From Mesorhizobium sp. B4-1-3 (lineage in GTDB: Bacteria; Pseudomonadota; Alphaproteobacteria; Rhizobiales; Rhizobiaceae), in the NCBI RefSeq assembly GCF_006439355.1, contig NZ_VFTG01000002.1:348485-412484 (forward strand): a DNA stretch of 64,000 bases. Reading direction: 5' to 3'. The position numbers and the translations under genes are program-made. This document shows, in pieces, positions 1 to 9,502 of this stretch. The stretch's first letter is position 1; every line of letters begins with the position of its first letter. The notes beneath the pieces were generated by a model that did no database searches, was not told the origin of the DNA, and saw nothing but the letters and a program-made list of their open reading frames with translations.

Positions 1-1023
1 GACCTGTCGATACTGCTCAGCGCGCTGTCCCTGGCGACCATGCTGCTCCTGATCGCGCGCCGTGTGCTGCAGGAGCGCCGGGGCAGGGCGCCGGCTGATC
101 AGCGGCGCCAAGTGCTGACGGCACTGATCGCCTTCACCGAGAACCGCGATCGCGAGGCCTTGAAGGCGACGGTGCTTGGCGTGCAGGCCGGCATGGCAAT
201 AGACGCCGGCTTCGAGTTCATTTCGCTGCTGCGCGGCGAGGAGAGGGATGATGTGTTGGTCGCCTTCAACGAATGCGATCTGCCGGACCGTGTCGGCCGG
301 CTGCTGCAGAAAGGCAACGTCGCCGAACGCATTCACGCCGCCGAGATGCTGGCGGCGCTGGGTTCGGAGGATGCCTCGGCAAAGCTGCTTTCGGCGCTCG
401 CACAGGACCGTTCACGCGAAGTCAGGATAGCGGCGGCCATCGCGCTCTGCGATCTGGGCAGCCTGCCCCTGCTCGGCACTGCGCTGGATTTCATCGGCGT
501 GGCGGGGCAGCGCTCGCGCCGCCTGATCGAGCTGTTCCGGCGCTTTCCGCGTTCGCGCTTCAACGAGCTTGCGGTTCACGCATCGCGGGTGGACGCCTCG
601 CCCTTTGTCAGGGCGGCTGCGATCGACGCGCTCGCCCATGCCGGCGGCTTCGGTTTTGCCGATTTCTTCGCTGGCCTAGCCGACGATGCCTCGCCCGAAG
701 TTGTCGCCGCCGCGCTGCGGGCCTTGGGCCTCACTGGCCATGCCCAGGCGCCGGCCATCCTGAAGCGCGCCATGGCCAATGACGACTGGGACGTGCGCGC
801 CGCCGCCGCCGAATCCGCGGGGCGCCTCGGTCTGCCCGAGCTCGCCGCGCCGCTCTCCAGGCTCTTGGATGACGAGGTCTGGACCGTGCGTTATGCCGCC
901 GCTAATGCGCTGCGCTCCTTCGGCCAGCCGGGAGAGCGGCTGCTGCGCGAAATTGCTTCCGCTGAGGTTTCGCGCAGCCAGCGCACCGCCTCGCTTATCC
1001 TTGCCGAGGGACCGGTCCTATGA
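1..1023 (+). CDS. Membrane-anchored HEAT-repeat protein (5' partial)
   Basis: The frame is already open at base 1 and encodes a hydrophobic stretch (LSILLSALSLATMLLLIA) before the first ATG at 40, so the true start probably lies upstream of the window. The rest is a series of degenerate alpha-helical HEAT/PBS-lyase-like repeats, for example around residues 95-130 and 190-310, with recurring VRAAAAxALxxxG patterns. HEAT repeats bind partner proteins and no catalytic motif is visible. The stop overlaps the next gene's ATG (ATGA, 1020-1023), so it is translationally coupled to the glycosyltransferase. I infer a membrane scaffold or regulator for that enzyme. Confidence 0.8.
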   Translation, partial: DLSILLSALSLATMLLLIARRVLQERRGRAPADQRRQVLTALIAFTENRDREALKATVLGVQAGMAIDAGFEFISLLRGEERDDVLVAFNECDLPDRVGRLLQKGNVAERIHAAEMLAALGSEDASAKLLSALAQDRSREVRIAAAIALCDLGSLPLLGTALDFIGVAGQRSRRLIELFRRFPRSRFNELAVHASRVDASPFVRAAAIDALAHAGGFGFADFFAGLADDASPEVVAAALRALGLTGHAQAPAILKRAMANDDWDVRAAAAESAGRLGLPELAAPLSRLLDDEVWTVRYAAANALRSFGQPGERLLREIASAEVSRSQRTASLILAEGPVL

Positions 1024-2447
1024 TCGCCGAGTGGAGTCACGAGGTCGTTCTGGCCGCCACCGTCCTTTCCTGGTTCATCATCGCGGCTGGGTTGGCGCAG
1101 ACAACGATCTACCTCCTGCAACTCGTTTTTGCCGGTTACGCGCTGTCCAAGCGCCCGCCGGTGGCGCGCTCGGCGTTGCTATGGCAGCGCTATGGCGACG
1201 TCGCGCCGCCGATCGCGCTGCTGGTTCCGGCCTATAACGAGGCACTGAACGTGGTCGAGAGCGTGCATTCGATGCTCGCGCTCGAATATCCGAATTTCGA
1301 GGTGGTCGTCATCAATGACGGCTCGAAGGACGACACGCTGCAACGCCTGATCGATGCCTTTAAGCTGATGAAGTTCCAACGGCCCTTTGAGGAGGCGCTC
1401 GCCCACCAGCCGATCCGCGGCCTCTATTCCTCGCCGATGACGGAACGGCTGTTCGTGGTCGACAAGGAAAATGGCGGCAAGGCCGATGCCCAGAACGCTG
1501 GCATCAATGTTTGCCGCGCGCCGCTCTTCTGCGTCATCGACGGCGACTCCATCCTCGAGCCGGATGCCTTGATGCGCGCTGCCCAGCCCTTCATCGACGA
1601 CCCCGAGCGCACCATTGCCGTGGGCGGCACGATCCGCATCGCCAATGGTTCGAAGATCGAGGCGGGCAGGGTGCGCGAGGTCCACCTCCCGCGCCGCTTG
1701 CTCCCTTTGTTTCAGGTGGTCGAATATTTGCGCGCCTTCCTCATGGCGCGACTGGCCTGGAGCAGCATCAACACGCTGATGCTTGTCTCCGGAGCCTTCG
1801 GCATGTTCCGCCGCGCGGAAGTGGTGGCGGTGGGCGGCTTCACCAAGGGTTCGATGGGCGAGGACCTCGACCTCGTCATCAAGCTGCACCGCCATATGCG
1901 CGATAAAAACCGCAAATACCGCATCCAGTTCATTCCCGAGCCGGTGTGCTGGACCGAGGCGCCGGAATCGCTGAGCGTGCTCGCCCGCCAGCGCTCCCGC
2001 TGGCAGCGCGGCGCGCTCGAATGCTTCTTCCGCTATCGCTCGATGCTGTTCAATCCGCGCTACGGCCGCGTCGGCTTCCTCGGCTTCGGCCACATCCTGA
2101 TTGTCGACGTGCTGGGGCCGGTGGCGGAGGTGCTGGGCTACATCCTGATCCCGGCCTTCTGGCTGCTCGGCATTCTTTCGGCGGAATATCTTCTCGCCTT
2201 CACCGCGCTCATCTTCACCTATGGGGTCTGCGTCAGCGTCTGCTCGCTGATCCTCGAAGAGGCCGAGCTGCAGCGCTTTCCTCGCGCCAGGGACCTTGCC
2301 GTGCTGACAGCCGCCGCCGTCATCGAGAATTTCGGCTATCGCCAGCTCAATAATTTCTGGCGCGTGAAGGGCTGGTGGCAATATCTGCGCGGTAACCAGG
2401 GCTGGGGCGAGATGACCAGGACCGGGCTCGGTGCCGCCAAGAAATAG
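1020..2447 (+). CDS. Family 2 membrane glycosyltransferase
   Basis: 475-residue processive-type GT2 enzyme that would polymerise or transfer a nucleotide-activated sugar at the inner membrane. The GT-A signatures are in order: NDGSKDD near residue 99, DGDS near 174, GED near 280 and QRSRWQRG (the QxxRW motif of processive synthases) near 324. One membrane segment precedes the catalytic domain (about residues 8-35) and a hydrophobic cluster follows it (about 355-410), as in IcaA/BcsA/NodC-like enzymes. The start overlaps the HEAT-repeat gene by 4 bp. The product cannot be deduced from sequence. Cellulose synthase is unlikely because no PilZ domain is seen. An exopolysaccharide or adhesive polymer is a reasonable inference. 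Confidence 0.88.
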   Translation: MIAEWSHEVVLAATVLSWFIIAAGLAQTTIYLLQLVFAGYALSKRPPVARSALLWQRYGDVAPPIALLVPAYNEALNVVESVHSMLALEYPNFEVVVINDGSKDDTLQRLIDAFKLMKFQRPFEEALAHQPIRGLYSSPMTERLFVVDKENGGKADAQNAGINVCRAPLFCVIDGDSILEPDALMRAAQPFIDDPERTIAVGGTIRIANGSKIEAGRVREVHLPRRLLPLFQVVEYLRAFLMARLAWSSINTLMLVSGAFGMFRRAEVVAVGGFTKGSMGEDLDLVIKLHRHMRDKNRKYRIQFIPEPVCWTEAPESLSVLARQRSRWQRGALECFFRYRSMLFNPRYGRVGFLGFGHILIVDVLGPVAEVLGYILIPAFWLLGILSAEYLLAFTALIFTYGVCVSVCSLILEEAELQRFPRARDLAVLTAAAVIENFGYRQLNNFWRVKGWWQYLRGNQGWGEMTRTGLGAAKK

Positions 2448-2448
2448 G

Positions 2449-2470
2449 CCCCGGCGGCTTCAGGCCGGGG
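2449..2470. terminator. Stem-loop after the glycosyltransferase gene
   Basis: CCCCGG and CCGGGG arms enclose a 10-nt loop two bases after the stop codon. There is no T-run, so it is only a weak terminator candidate between this gene and the convergent Hpt gene. Confidence 0.3.
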
Positions 2471-2499
2471 TCATTCACACCGGGATTAGCCCGCGCCAT

Positions 2500-2787
2500 T
2501 CACGCCAGCGTCCCCTCGATCTCCGCGATCAAGCCATCAAGCGCCGCCCGCACGCTCGCGCCATCCGCCTGCTCGACGAGCAGCGTCTCCAGCGCGGACG
2601 CGCGCGCGCTGATTTCAGCGAAGCCGAATGTGCCGGCGGCGCCGGCGAGCGAATGGGCGAGGCGGACCAGCGGGTCGTTGCCGGGCAGGGGAGCAGCCTG
2701 ATGCGCGATGGCCTTCAGCTCGGCGAGTTGATCGGCGCAGCGGGCGAGGAAGCGTTGGCGCAACGGGGCGAAGGGATCGTTTGGGAT
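2500..2787 (-). CDS. Hpt-domain phosphotransfer protein, start codon unclear
   Basis: The frame encodes a roughly 95-residue histidine phosphotransfer domain with the phosphorylatable His in LVRLAHSLAGAAGTFGF, so it would relay phosphate between a hybrid kinase and a response regulator. The frame contains no usable ATG, GTG or TTG between the tRNA gene and the domain. A GGTGGAG Shine-Dalgarno-like sequence sits 8 nt upstream of an ATC codon at 2787-2785, which I use as the nominal start. An ATG at 2812 is one base out of frame. The start may be non-canonical, mutated or affected by a one-base error. Confidence 0.6.
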   Translation of the reverse strand: MPNDPFAPLRQRFLARCADQLAELKAIAHQAAPLPGNDPLVRLAHSLAGAAGTFGFAEISARASALETLLVEQADGASVRAALDGLIAEIEGTLA

Positions 2788-2821
2788 GAGGCTGGCTCCA
2801 CCGCTAGCCCATTGTTTTTTC

Positions 2822-2898
2822 TGGTCGGAGTGGCAGGATTTGAACCTGCGACCCCCTCGTCCCGAACGAGGTGCGCTACCAGACTGCGCTACACTCCG
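2822..2898 (-). tRNA. tRNA-Pro (anticodon CGG)
   Basis: The reverse strand folds as a full cloverleaf: the 7-bp acceptor arms are CGGAGTG and CACTCCG, the anticodon stem is CCTCG/CGAGG around loop TTCGGGA (anticodon CGG, reading CCG), and the T-arm contains GGTTCAAATCC. The discriminator base is A and a genome-encoded CCA follows (2824-2822). Confidence 0.96.
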
Positions 2899-3088
2899 TG
2901 ACCAGACCGCGGGCTTATAGCTGCCGCTTTCCGATCCTGCAAGCGTCAATGACAGCACTTCTGTCGCATTTCCTTTCTTTCGCGAAGCTTGCCCGAATGG
3001 CATAGGATTTGGCTGCGAGGTAAAGGTGGGCTTAAAGGCTTTGTCGTAAGTCCAGCGCGTCGGAGCCGGACGTTTGACAAGGTCGTTC

Positions 3089-5329
3089 ATGAGTCAGCGT
3101 ATCGTCAGTTTTGTCATGAGCGGCGGCGTCGGCTCGCGGCTGTGGCCGCTGTCGCGCGAGGACAATCCCAAGCAGTTCCACGATTTTTCCGGCGACGGCT
3201 CGATGCTGGCGAAAACCTTGCGCCGCCTTGCGGCGCGGCCGCAGGGCGAGACGCCGATCTTCCTGATCGCCGCGGAGCGTCACGCCGAGCGCGTCCATGC
3301 CGACCTTGCGGGCATCGATCTCGGTGGCGGCGGGCCGCTGTTCGAGCCGACGGGCCGCAACACGGCTGCCGCGGTGGCGCTGGCCAGCCTGCGCACGCTC
3401 TCCGAATATGGCGACGAGCTTGTGCTGGTGGTCCCGTCCGATCATGAGATTTCGACGACCGCTCAGTTCTGGCAGAGCATCGAGGCAGGCGCGGCTGCGG
3501 CAAATGCCGGGCGGCTCGTGGTGTTCGGCCTCAAGCCGACCCAGCCCGAGACGGGCTACGGCTATATCGAGGTCGGGACCGGCAGGGACGGCGTCTTCGA
3601 CGTCTCGCGCTTCGTCGAGAAGCCCGATCTCGCCACCGCGCAGGCCTATCTCGACGACGGCAGCTTCTACTGGAACACCGGCATCTTCCTGTTCCGCGCC
3701 GGCGCCATGCGCGACGCCTTCGCGGCCTATGAACCGAAAATCTGGCAGGCGACGGAGACCGCCTACGAGGCCGCGACCAGCGATCTGTCCGGCCTCTATA
3801 TGCCGCTGGACCTTTATTCCGAGATCCCGTCGACCTCTATAGACTACGCCATCATGGAGCGCGCGAAAGACATCGCGATGGTGCCGGCCGGCTTCCGCTG
3901 GAACGATCTCGGCTCCTGGCAGTCGCTGCTGGATGTCGGCCCGTCCGATGGGCAGGGCAACGTCATCGTCGGAGACGTCGTCGCCATCGATTGCGAGAAC
4001 TCCTATATCCGCAGCGAAGGTCGCCTGCTGTCGGCCATCGGCATGAAGGACGTGGCCATCGTCTCCACCGCCGATGCCACCTTCGTCGCCCCAGTGAGCC
4101 ATAGCCAGCACGTCAAGAAGATCGTCGAGCAGCTGGAGAAATCCGGCCGGCTGGAGACGCGGTTCACGCCGGCGCATGACCGTGTCATCGAGAGTGGCGC
4201 CTGGCGGCGGCGCGTGCGCCACTGGCTGTTCGAGGAGACGCTGCCGCTGTGGTCGACGGTCGGCGTAGACGAGCGCCATGGCGGTTTCCACGAGGCGCTG
4301 CGCTTCGATGCCTCGCCGCTGATGAAGCCGAAGCGCATGCGCACCCAGGCGCGTCAGGTCTATGCCTTCGCGGTAGCCAAGGAGCACGGCTGGGACGGCC
4401 CGGCGGACCGGCTGATCGCGCATGGCATCGACTTCATGGCGGGGCAGGGCCGCACCGACCGCGGCGGCTGGGTGCGCACGTTCAACATCGACGGCTCGGT
4501 CGCCGATCCGGTGGAGGATGCTTACGATCATTCCTGCGTGCTTTTGGCGCTCGCCCACGCCCATATGTCGGGGCACCCCGACGCGTTACGGCTCGGCGAG
4601 GAGACGTTTTCCTTCCTCGATGCGCATCTGGAAGACGCCCGCATGACCGGCTTTCTGGAAACCTCCGACGGTGCGGAAGAACGGCGTTCCAATCCGCACA
4701 TGCATCTGCTGGAGGCTTTCCTTGCCTGGCACAAGGCGACGGGCGAGCGCGCTTATCTGCGCCGCGCCGCGCGCATCATCGACCTTTTCCGCAGCCATTT
4801 CTTCGATGCCGAAAGCTGGACGTTGGGCGAATATTTCGACGAGGGTTGGAAACCGGCGGCGGGTGAGAGGCGGAGCTGGACCGAGCCCGGCCATCATTTC
4901 GAATGGGCCTCGCTGCTGGTCGATTTCGCTGCCCGCAGCGGCCAAGGCGAACTCACCGCCTTCGCCCGCAAGCTTTATGCCTCGGCCGTTGCCAACGGCC
5001 TCAACCGCGCCACCGGCCTCGCCTATGGCGCCGTTTCTCGGCAGGGCTTGCCGCTCGACACGGTCTCGCGCAGCTGGCCGCAGGCCGAGGCGATCAAGGC
5101 GGCGATCGCGCTCGACGGCTCGGGCGGGCCCGACCTCAAGCCCGAAATCGAAGCGCGCGTCGGCCGCCTGTTCCGCTGGCACATCGATCCGGCGCCGCTC
5201 GGTCTGTGGATCGACCGCATCGACGAGCGCGGCCGCTCACTGGCGACCGAGGTGCCGGCCAGCATCTTTTACCACCTGGTCTGTGCGCTGACGCAATATC
5301 TGGATGGGACGGCGGAGAGGTCTCAGTAG
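3089..5329 (+). CDS. Mannose-1-phosphate guanylyltransferase fused to AGE-family isomerase/epimerase
   Basis: 746-residue two-domain protein. The N-terminal half (about residues 1-290) is a sugar-phosphate nucleotidyltransferase with [20 protein letters not shown] near the start, FVEKPD and NTGIFLF, making GDP-mannose from mannose-1-phosphate and GTP. From about residue 365 it is an N-acylglucosamine-2-epimerase/mannose-isomerase (AGE) fold with typical [15 protein letters not shown] and [12 protein letters not shown] segments. Classical bifunctional ManC/AlgA enzymes carry a cupin isomerase instead. I chose the ATG at 3089; a TTG at 3074 is in frame. The product likely feeds exopolysaccharide, LPS or glycan synthesis. 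It overlaps the convergent betB by 7 bp. Confidence 0.88.
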   Translation: MSQRIVSFVMSGGVGSRLWPLSREDNPKQFHDFSGDGSMLAKTLRRLAARPQGETPIFLIAAERHAERVHADLAGIDLGGGGPLFEPTGRNTAAAVALASLRTLSEYGDELVLVVPSDHEISTTAQFWQSIEAGAAAANAGRLVVFGLKPTQPETGYGYIEVGTGRDGVFDVSRFVEKPDLATAQAYLDDGSFYWNTGIFLFRAGAMRDAFAAYEPKIWQATETAYEAATSDLSGLYMPLDLYSEIPSTSIDYAIMERAKDIAMVPAGFRWNDLGSWQSLLDVGPSDGQGNVIVGDVVAIDCENSYIRSEGRLLSAIGMKDVAIVSTADATFVAPVSHSQHVKKIVEQLEKSGRLETRFTPAHDRVIESGAWRRRVRHWLFEETLPLWSTVGVDERHGGFHEALRFDASPLMKPKRMRTQARQVYAFAVAKEHGWDGPADRLIAHGIDFMAGQGRTDRGGWVRTFNIDGSVADPVEDAYDHSCVLLALAHAHMSGHPDALRLGEETFSFLDAHLEDARMTGFLETSDGAEERRSNPHMHLLEAFLAWHKATGERAYLRRAARIIDLFRSHFFDAESWTLGEYFDEGWKPAAGERRSWTEPGHHFEWASLLVDFAARSGQGELTAFARKLYASAVANGLNRATGLAYGAVSRQGLPLDTVSRSWPQAEAIKAAIALDGSGGPDLKPEIEARVGRLFRWHIDPAPLGLWIDRIDERGRSLATEVPASIFYHLVCALTQYLDGTAERSQ

Positions 5330-6786
5330 GGCGCCGCCACGTCCCCGGTCTCGACATAGACCGCCTTCAGCTGGGAGTAATGCGCCAGCGCGGCTAGCGA
5401 ATTCTCACGGCCGATGCCGGACTGCTTGACCCCGCCGAAGGGCATTTCCACCGGCGTCAGATTGTAGGCGTTGATCCAGCAGGTGCCGGCCTGCAGTTCG
5501 GCAATCACCCGGTGGGCGCGCGGCAGGTCGCGGGTGAATACGCCGGCCGCGAGGCCGAATTCGGTGTCGTTGGCGCGCTCGATCACCTCGTCCTCGCTGT
5601 CGAATTTCAAGACGCTCATCACCGGCCCGAAAATCTCTTCGCGCGCGATCCGCATGTTATCGGTGACATTGGTGAACACAGTCGGCTCGACGAAGAAGCC
5701 GCCTTCGAACCCTTGCAGCGACGGCACGTTGCCGCCAAAGGCGAGGCTCGCGCCATCCTGCTTGCCGGCCGCGATGTAGGAAACGACCTTATCCTGCTGC
5801 GCCTTGTTGACCAGCGGCCCCATCTGCGTTTCGGGATCGAGCGGGTCGCCGATGCGGATTTTCTTGGTGCGCTCGATCAGCCGGTCGACGAAGCGGTCAT
5901 GAATGCCGTTCTGCACGAAGACGCGCGTGCCGTTCGAGCAGATCTGCCCGGTGGAGTAAAAGTTGCCGAGCATGGCGCCGCCGATGGCGTTCTCGAGATC
6001 GGCGTCGTCGAAGACGATCAGCGGCGACTTGCCGCCGAGTTCCATGGTGGCGTGCTTCATCTTGGAGCCGGCGAGCGAAAGCACCTTGCGGCCGGTCAGC
6101 ACCGAGCCTGTCACCGAGACCTTTGCCACGATGTCGTGCCCGATGAGGCCGGCGCCGACATCCCCATAGCCCTGCACGACGTTGAACAACCCGTCGGGCA
6201 GGCCGGCCTCCGAGTAGATCTCGGCCAGCGCCAGCGCCGACAGCGGCGTGTTTTCCGACGGCTTGAACACCATGGCATTGCCCATGGCGAGCGCCGGTGC
6301 CGACTTCCACCCCGCGATCTGGATCGGATAGTTCCAGGCGCCGATGCCGACGCACACGCCGAGCGGCTCCCTCCGCGTGTAGGCGAAGGGCCCACCAAGG
6401 TCGATCATCTCGCCGTTGAAGGCAGCGACCGCGCCGGCGAAATATTCCAGGCAGTCGGCTGCCGAAGGCGCATCCGCCACCAGTGTCTCCTGGATCGCCT
6501 TGCCGGTGTCGAGCGTCTCGATGCGGGCAAGATCGGCATTGCGCGCGCGCAGGATGTCGGCGGCCCGGCGCAGGATGCGGCCGCGCTCGACCGGCTTCAG
6601 CCGCGCCCAGGCCGGCTGCGCGGCGCGCGCGGCCTCGATGGCGAGTTCCAGAACGTTCGTCGTCGCTGAATGAAGCGTGGCGATGGTCTCGCCCGTCGCC
6701 GGATAGATCACCGGCAGCGGTGCACCGCCTTCGTCTTCAATATAGCGGCCGTTGACGTAGTGCGATGCCGTCGGTTGGGCGCGCAT
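5323..6786 (-). CDS. betB: Betaine aldehyde dehydrogenase BetB
   Basis: 487-residue NAD(P)-dependent aldehyde dehydrogenase that oxidises betaine aldehyde to glycine betaine in the cytoplasm. Visible motifs are [17 protein letters not shown] with the general-base Glu near residue 247, the catalytic Cys at about 283 in [15 protein letters not shown], and the NAD-binding [11 protein letters not shown]. The length equals that of rhizobial BetB. The start is the ATG at 6786, preceded by GGAGAAA; the upstream extension would run almost to the end of betA and lacks support. It is last in the leftward bet operon, 49 bp after betA, and presumably under BetI control. Confidence 0.95.
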   Translation of the reverse strand: MRAQPTASHYVNGRYIEDEGGAPLPVIYPATGETIATLHSATTNVLELAIEAARAAQPAWARLKPVERGRILRRAADILRARNADLARIETLDTGKAIQETLVADAPSAADCLEYFAGAVAAFNGEMIDLGGPFAYTRREPLGVCVGIGAWNYPIQIAGWKSAPALAMGNAMVFKPSENTPLSALALAEIYSEAGLPDGLFNVVQGYGDVGAGLIGHDIVAKVSVTGSVLTGRKVLSLAGSKMKHATMELGGKSPLIVFDDADLENAIGGAMLGNFYSTGQICSNGTRVFVQNGIHDRFVDRLIERTKKIRIGDPLDPETQMGPLVNKAQQDKVVSYIAAGKQDGASLAFGGNVPSLQGFEGGFFVEPTVFTNVTDNMRIAREEIFGPVMSVLKFDSEDEVIERANDTEFGLAAGVFTRDLPRAHRVIAELQAGTCWINAYNLTPVEMPFGGVKQSGIGRENSLAALAHYSQLKAVYVETGDVAAPY

Positions 6787-6835
6787 GGCTTTCTCCAGAA
6801 CTGTTGGCCGATCGGGTCGTCTGCCTGACAATGCC

Positions 6836-8488
6836 CTATCGGTCCGCCACCTGCCAGCGCGGATTGATCCAGGGTTCCTGGTTGGATGGCGCCAGCGGCG
6901 TGCGACCGAGGATATGATCCGACGCCTTCTCGCCGGTCATGATCGACGGCGCGTTGAGATTGCCATTGGTCACACGCGGGAAGATCGAGGAATCGGCGAC
7001 GCGCAGCCCCTCGACGCCGATCACCCGGCACTCGGGATCGACGACGGCGGTCAGGTCATCGGCGCGGCCCATCCTGCAGGTGCCGCAGGGGTGGTAGGCG
7101 CTCTCGGCGTGATCGCGGATGAAAGCATCGAGCTCGTCGTCGCTCCGCGCATGGCTGCCCGGCGAAATCTCCTTGCCGCGGAAGCCGTCGAAGGCCTTCT
7201 GGCCGAATATCTCGCGCGTCAGCCGGATACAGTGACGGAACTCGCTCCAGTCGTCCGGATGCGACATGTAGTTGAAGCGGATCACCGGCTTCGTCTTTGG
7301 ATCCGGCGAGCGCAGCGTCACCGAGCCGCGCGACTTCGAGCGCATCGGCCCGACATGCGCCTGGAAACCGTGCGACTTCGCCGCCGATTTGCCGTCATAG
7401 CGCACCGCCGCCGGGATGAAGTGGTACTGGATATCCGGGTAGTCGACGCCAGCCTGCGAGCGCACGAAGGCTGCCGCCTCGAAATGGTTGGTGGCGCCGA
7501 GCCCGCTCTTGAAGAACAGCCACTGCGCGCCGATCAACGCCTTGGAAAAAGGATTTAGCACCGAGTTCAGCGTGATCGGTTTGGTCGATTCCTGCTGGAT
7601 GTAGAGCTCCAGATGGTCCTGCAGATTGGCGCCGACGCCTGGCCGGTCGGCAACCACTTGGATGCCGTTTTCCTGGAGATGTGCGCCCGGGCCAATGCCG
7701 GACAGCATGAGGATCTTCGGCGAATTGATCGACGACGCCGCGACGATCACCTCACGCCGCGCCTTAACGACCTGAATTTGTTTGTTCGCTTCGATCTCGA
7801 CGCCGACCGCACGTTGATTCTCGATCACCACGCGCCGCGCGAAACCCTTGAGCAGGCTAACATTCCTGCGTTTGAGAGCCGGCTTCAGATACGCGTTCGC
7901 CGCCGACCAGCGGCGGCCGCCCAGAATGGTCTGCTCCATCGGCCCGAAACCTTCCTGCTTCGAGCCGTTATAGTCGTCGGTGAGCTCGAAACCGGCCTGA
8001 CGTCCGGCCTCGATGAAGGCGCCGTAGAGCGGGTTCTTGCGTGTGCCGCGCTGCACATGCAGCGGGCCGCCTTTGCCTCGCCAGCCATCCTCGCCGCCCT
8101 GGGAATCCTCCATGCGCTTGAAATAGGGGAGCACGTCGGCGAACGCCCAGCCGGCGGCACCCTGTTCGGCCCAGTGATCGAAGTCATGCGCATGCCCGCG
8201 CACATAGACCATGCCGTTGATCGAGGACGAGCCGCCGATCACCTTGCCGCGCGGGGTGGCAAGCACGCGCCCGCCGAGATGCGGCTCCGGCTCGCTGGCG
8301 AAGCCCCAATCGTAAAGGCTCATGTTGAGCGGGATCGACAGCGCCGACGGCATCTGGATCAGCGGCCCCATATCGGTGCCGCCGAACTCGATGACGATCA
8401 CCGAGTGCTTGCCGTCTTCCGACAGCCGGTAGGCCATGGCCGAGCCGGCGGAGCCGGAGCCGATGATGACGAAATCCGCTTCAAGCAT
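6836..8488 (-). CDS. betA: Choline dehydrogenase BetA
   Basis: 550-residue GMC-family flavoenzyme that oxidises choline to betaine aldehyde, membrane-associated in known cases. The FAD-binding [15 protein letters not shown] lies at the N terminus, [16 protein letters not shown] near residue 85 is the GMC signature, and the C-terminal HPCGTCRMG (His near 466) and [13 protein letters not shown] carry the catalytic His/Asn pair. It starts 3 bp after the stop of the upstream dehydratase gene, so the two are co-transcribed. Length and motifs match BetA, which separates it from other GMC alcohol dehydrogenases, and the betC/betB context supports the call. Confidence 0.95.
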   Translation of the reverse strand: MLEADFVIIGSGSAGSAMAYRLSEDGKHSVIVIEFGGTDMGPLIQMPSALSIPLNMSLYDWGFASEPEPHLGGRVLATPRGKVIGGSSSINGMVYVRGHAHDFDHWAEQGAAGWAFADVLPYFKRMEDSQGGEDGWRGKGGPLHVQRGTRKNPLYGAFIEAGRQAGFELTDDYNGSKQEGFGPMEQTILGGRRWSAANAYLKPALKRRNVSLLKGFARRVVIENQRAVGVEIEANKQIQVVKARREVIVAASSINSPKILMLSGIGPGAHLQENGIQVVADRPGVGANLQDHLELYIQQESTKPITLNSVLNPFSKALIGAQWLFFKSGLGATNHFEAAAFVRSQAGVDYPDIQYHFIPAAVRYDGKSAAKSHGFQAHVGPMRSKSRGSVTLRSPDPKTKPVIRFNYMSHPDDWSEFRHCIRLTREIFGQKAFDGFRGKEISPGSHARSDDELDAFIRDHAESAYHPCGTCRMGRADDLTAVVDPECRVIGVEGLRVADSSIFPRVTNGNLNAPSIMTGEKASDHILGRTPLAPSNQEPWINPRWQVADR

Positions 8489-8491
8489 TGT

Positions 8492-9502
8492 TCATACGCG
8501 CCCATCGTTCATGTGCGAGATGAAATCGGCGAGCGAGACATTGCCGCCGGTTGCAACCACAAGGACGGTTTTCCCCGCCACATCCACCTTGCCGCCAAGA
8601 AGGGCGGCGAGCGATGCGGCACCCGAAGGCTCCAGCACCAGCTTCATCCGCTCGAAGGCGATCTTCATAGCCCGCCGCACCGAGGCGTCATCGACAGTGA
8701 CGCCGCGCACACCGGCGGCGCTGACGGCCGCGAAGGGCGCGTCGCCTGGCTTGCGCGCCATCAGCCCGTCGCAGATCGATTTCGGCCCGATCGGCATCGT
8801 CTCGATCGCTCCATGCGCGAGCGACGAGCCCATGCCGTTGAAACCCTCCGGCTCGACGGCGATGACCCCGGTCTTCGGCGACAGATAGTGGAAGGCGAGC
8901 GAGACGCCGCCGATCAGTCCGCCGCCGCCGACCGAGCAGAACACCAGATCGGCATGCGCCTTCTTCATGGCCAACTGGTCGAGCGCTTCCAGTCCGGCGC
9001 CGGCCTGGCCGGCGACGATCTCCGGATCGTCGAAGGGATGGAGCAAGGTGAGGTGCTCGGTATCGGCGATCTCGCGCGCCTTTGCGGCCGCAACCTCCTC
9101 ACGCGCGCGCTCGCCATGGTCGGTCAGCACCACGCGCGCGCCATAACCGGCCGTCGCGTCGCGCTTGGCGGCGGGCGCGTCGATCGGCATGACGATCGTG
9201 ACCGGAATGCTCAGCGCCTGGCCGGCGGCCGCCAGTCCCTGTGCGAAATTGCCGGAGGAATAGGCCACCACGCCCTTTTTCGCTTCATCCGGCGTAAGCC
9301 GGCTCAGCCGCCAATAGGCCCCGCGCACCTTGAAGGAGCCGGCCCATTGCAGCGACTCCGGCTTGACGAAGACGCGCGCGGCGCCGGTTTCCCTGGCCAA
9401 GGCCGCGGACTCCAGGAGCGGCGTCACCTGCGTGGCCGCCGAGGTGACGGCATAGGCCTGCCTCAGGTGGTCGAGGGTAGGGACGAGAATGTCTGCCATC
9501 AT
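8492..9502 (-). CDS. PLP-dependent threonine/serine dehydratase
   Basis: 336-residue fold-type II PLP enzyme expected to deaminate threonine or serine to 2-oxobutyrate or pyruvate. The Schiff-base Lys lies in GSFKVRGAYW, the Asn loop in SSGNFAQG, and the glycine-rich phosphate-binding loop is SVGGGGLIGG. It lacks the C-terminal regulatory ACT domain of biosynthetic IlvA. The ATG at 9502 forms an ATGA overlap with the betC stop; a second ATG follows directly. It sits inside the bet operon between betC and betA, which I have not seen in the classical betICBA order. I infer a role in disposing of serine made from choline carbon. Confidence 0.88.
   Translation of the reverse strand: MMADILVPTLDHLRQAYAVTSAATQVTPLLESAALARETGAARVFVKPESLQWAGSFKVRGAYWRLSRLTPDEAKKGVVAYSSGNFAQGLAAAGQALSIPVTIVMPIDAPAAKRDATAGYGARVVLTDHGERAREEVAAAKAREIADTEHLTLLHPFDDPEIVAGQAGAGLEALDQLAMKKAHADLVFCSVGGGGLIGGVSLAFHYLSPKTGVIAVEPEGFNGMGSSLAHGAIETMPIGPKSICDGLMARKPGDAPFAAVSAAGVRGVTVDDASVRRAMKIAFERMKLVLEPSGAASLAALLGGKVDVAGKTVLVVATGGNVSLADFISHMNDGRV

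Noticed and set aside
1179..2381. 400-codon frame on the minus strand across the glycosyltransferase
   Set aside because: It is an antisense shadow of a GC3-biased gene; the plus strand has all GT2 motifs and the antisense protein has none.
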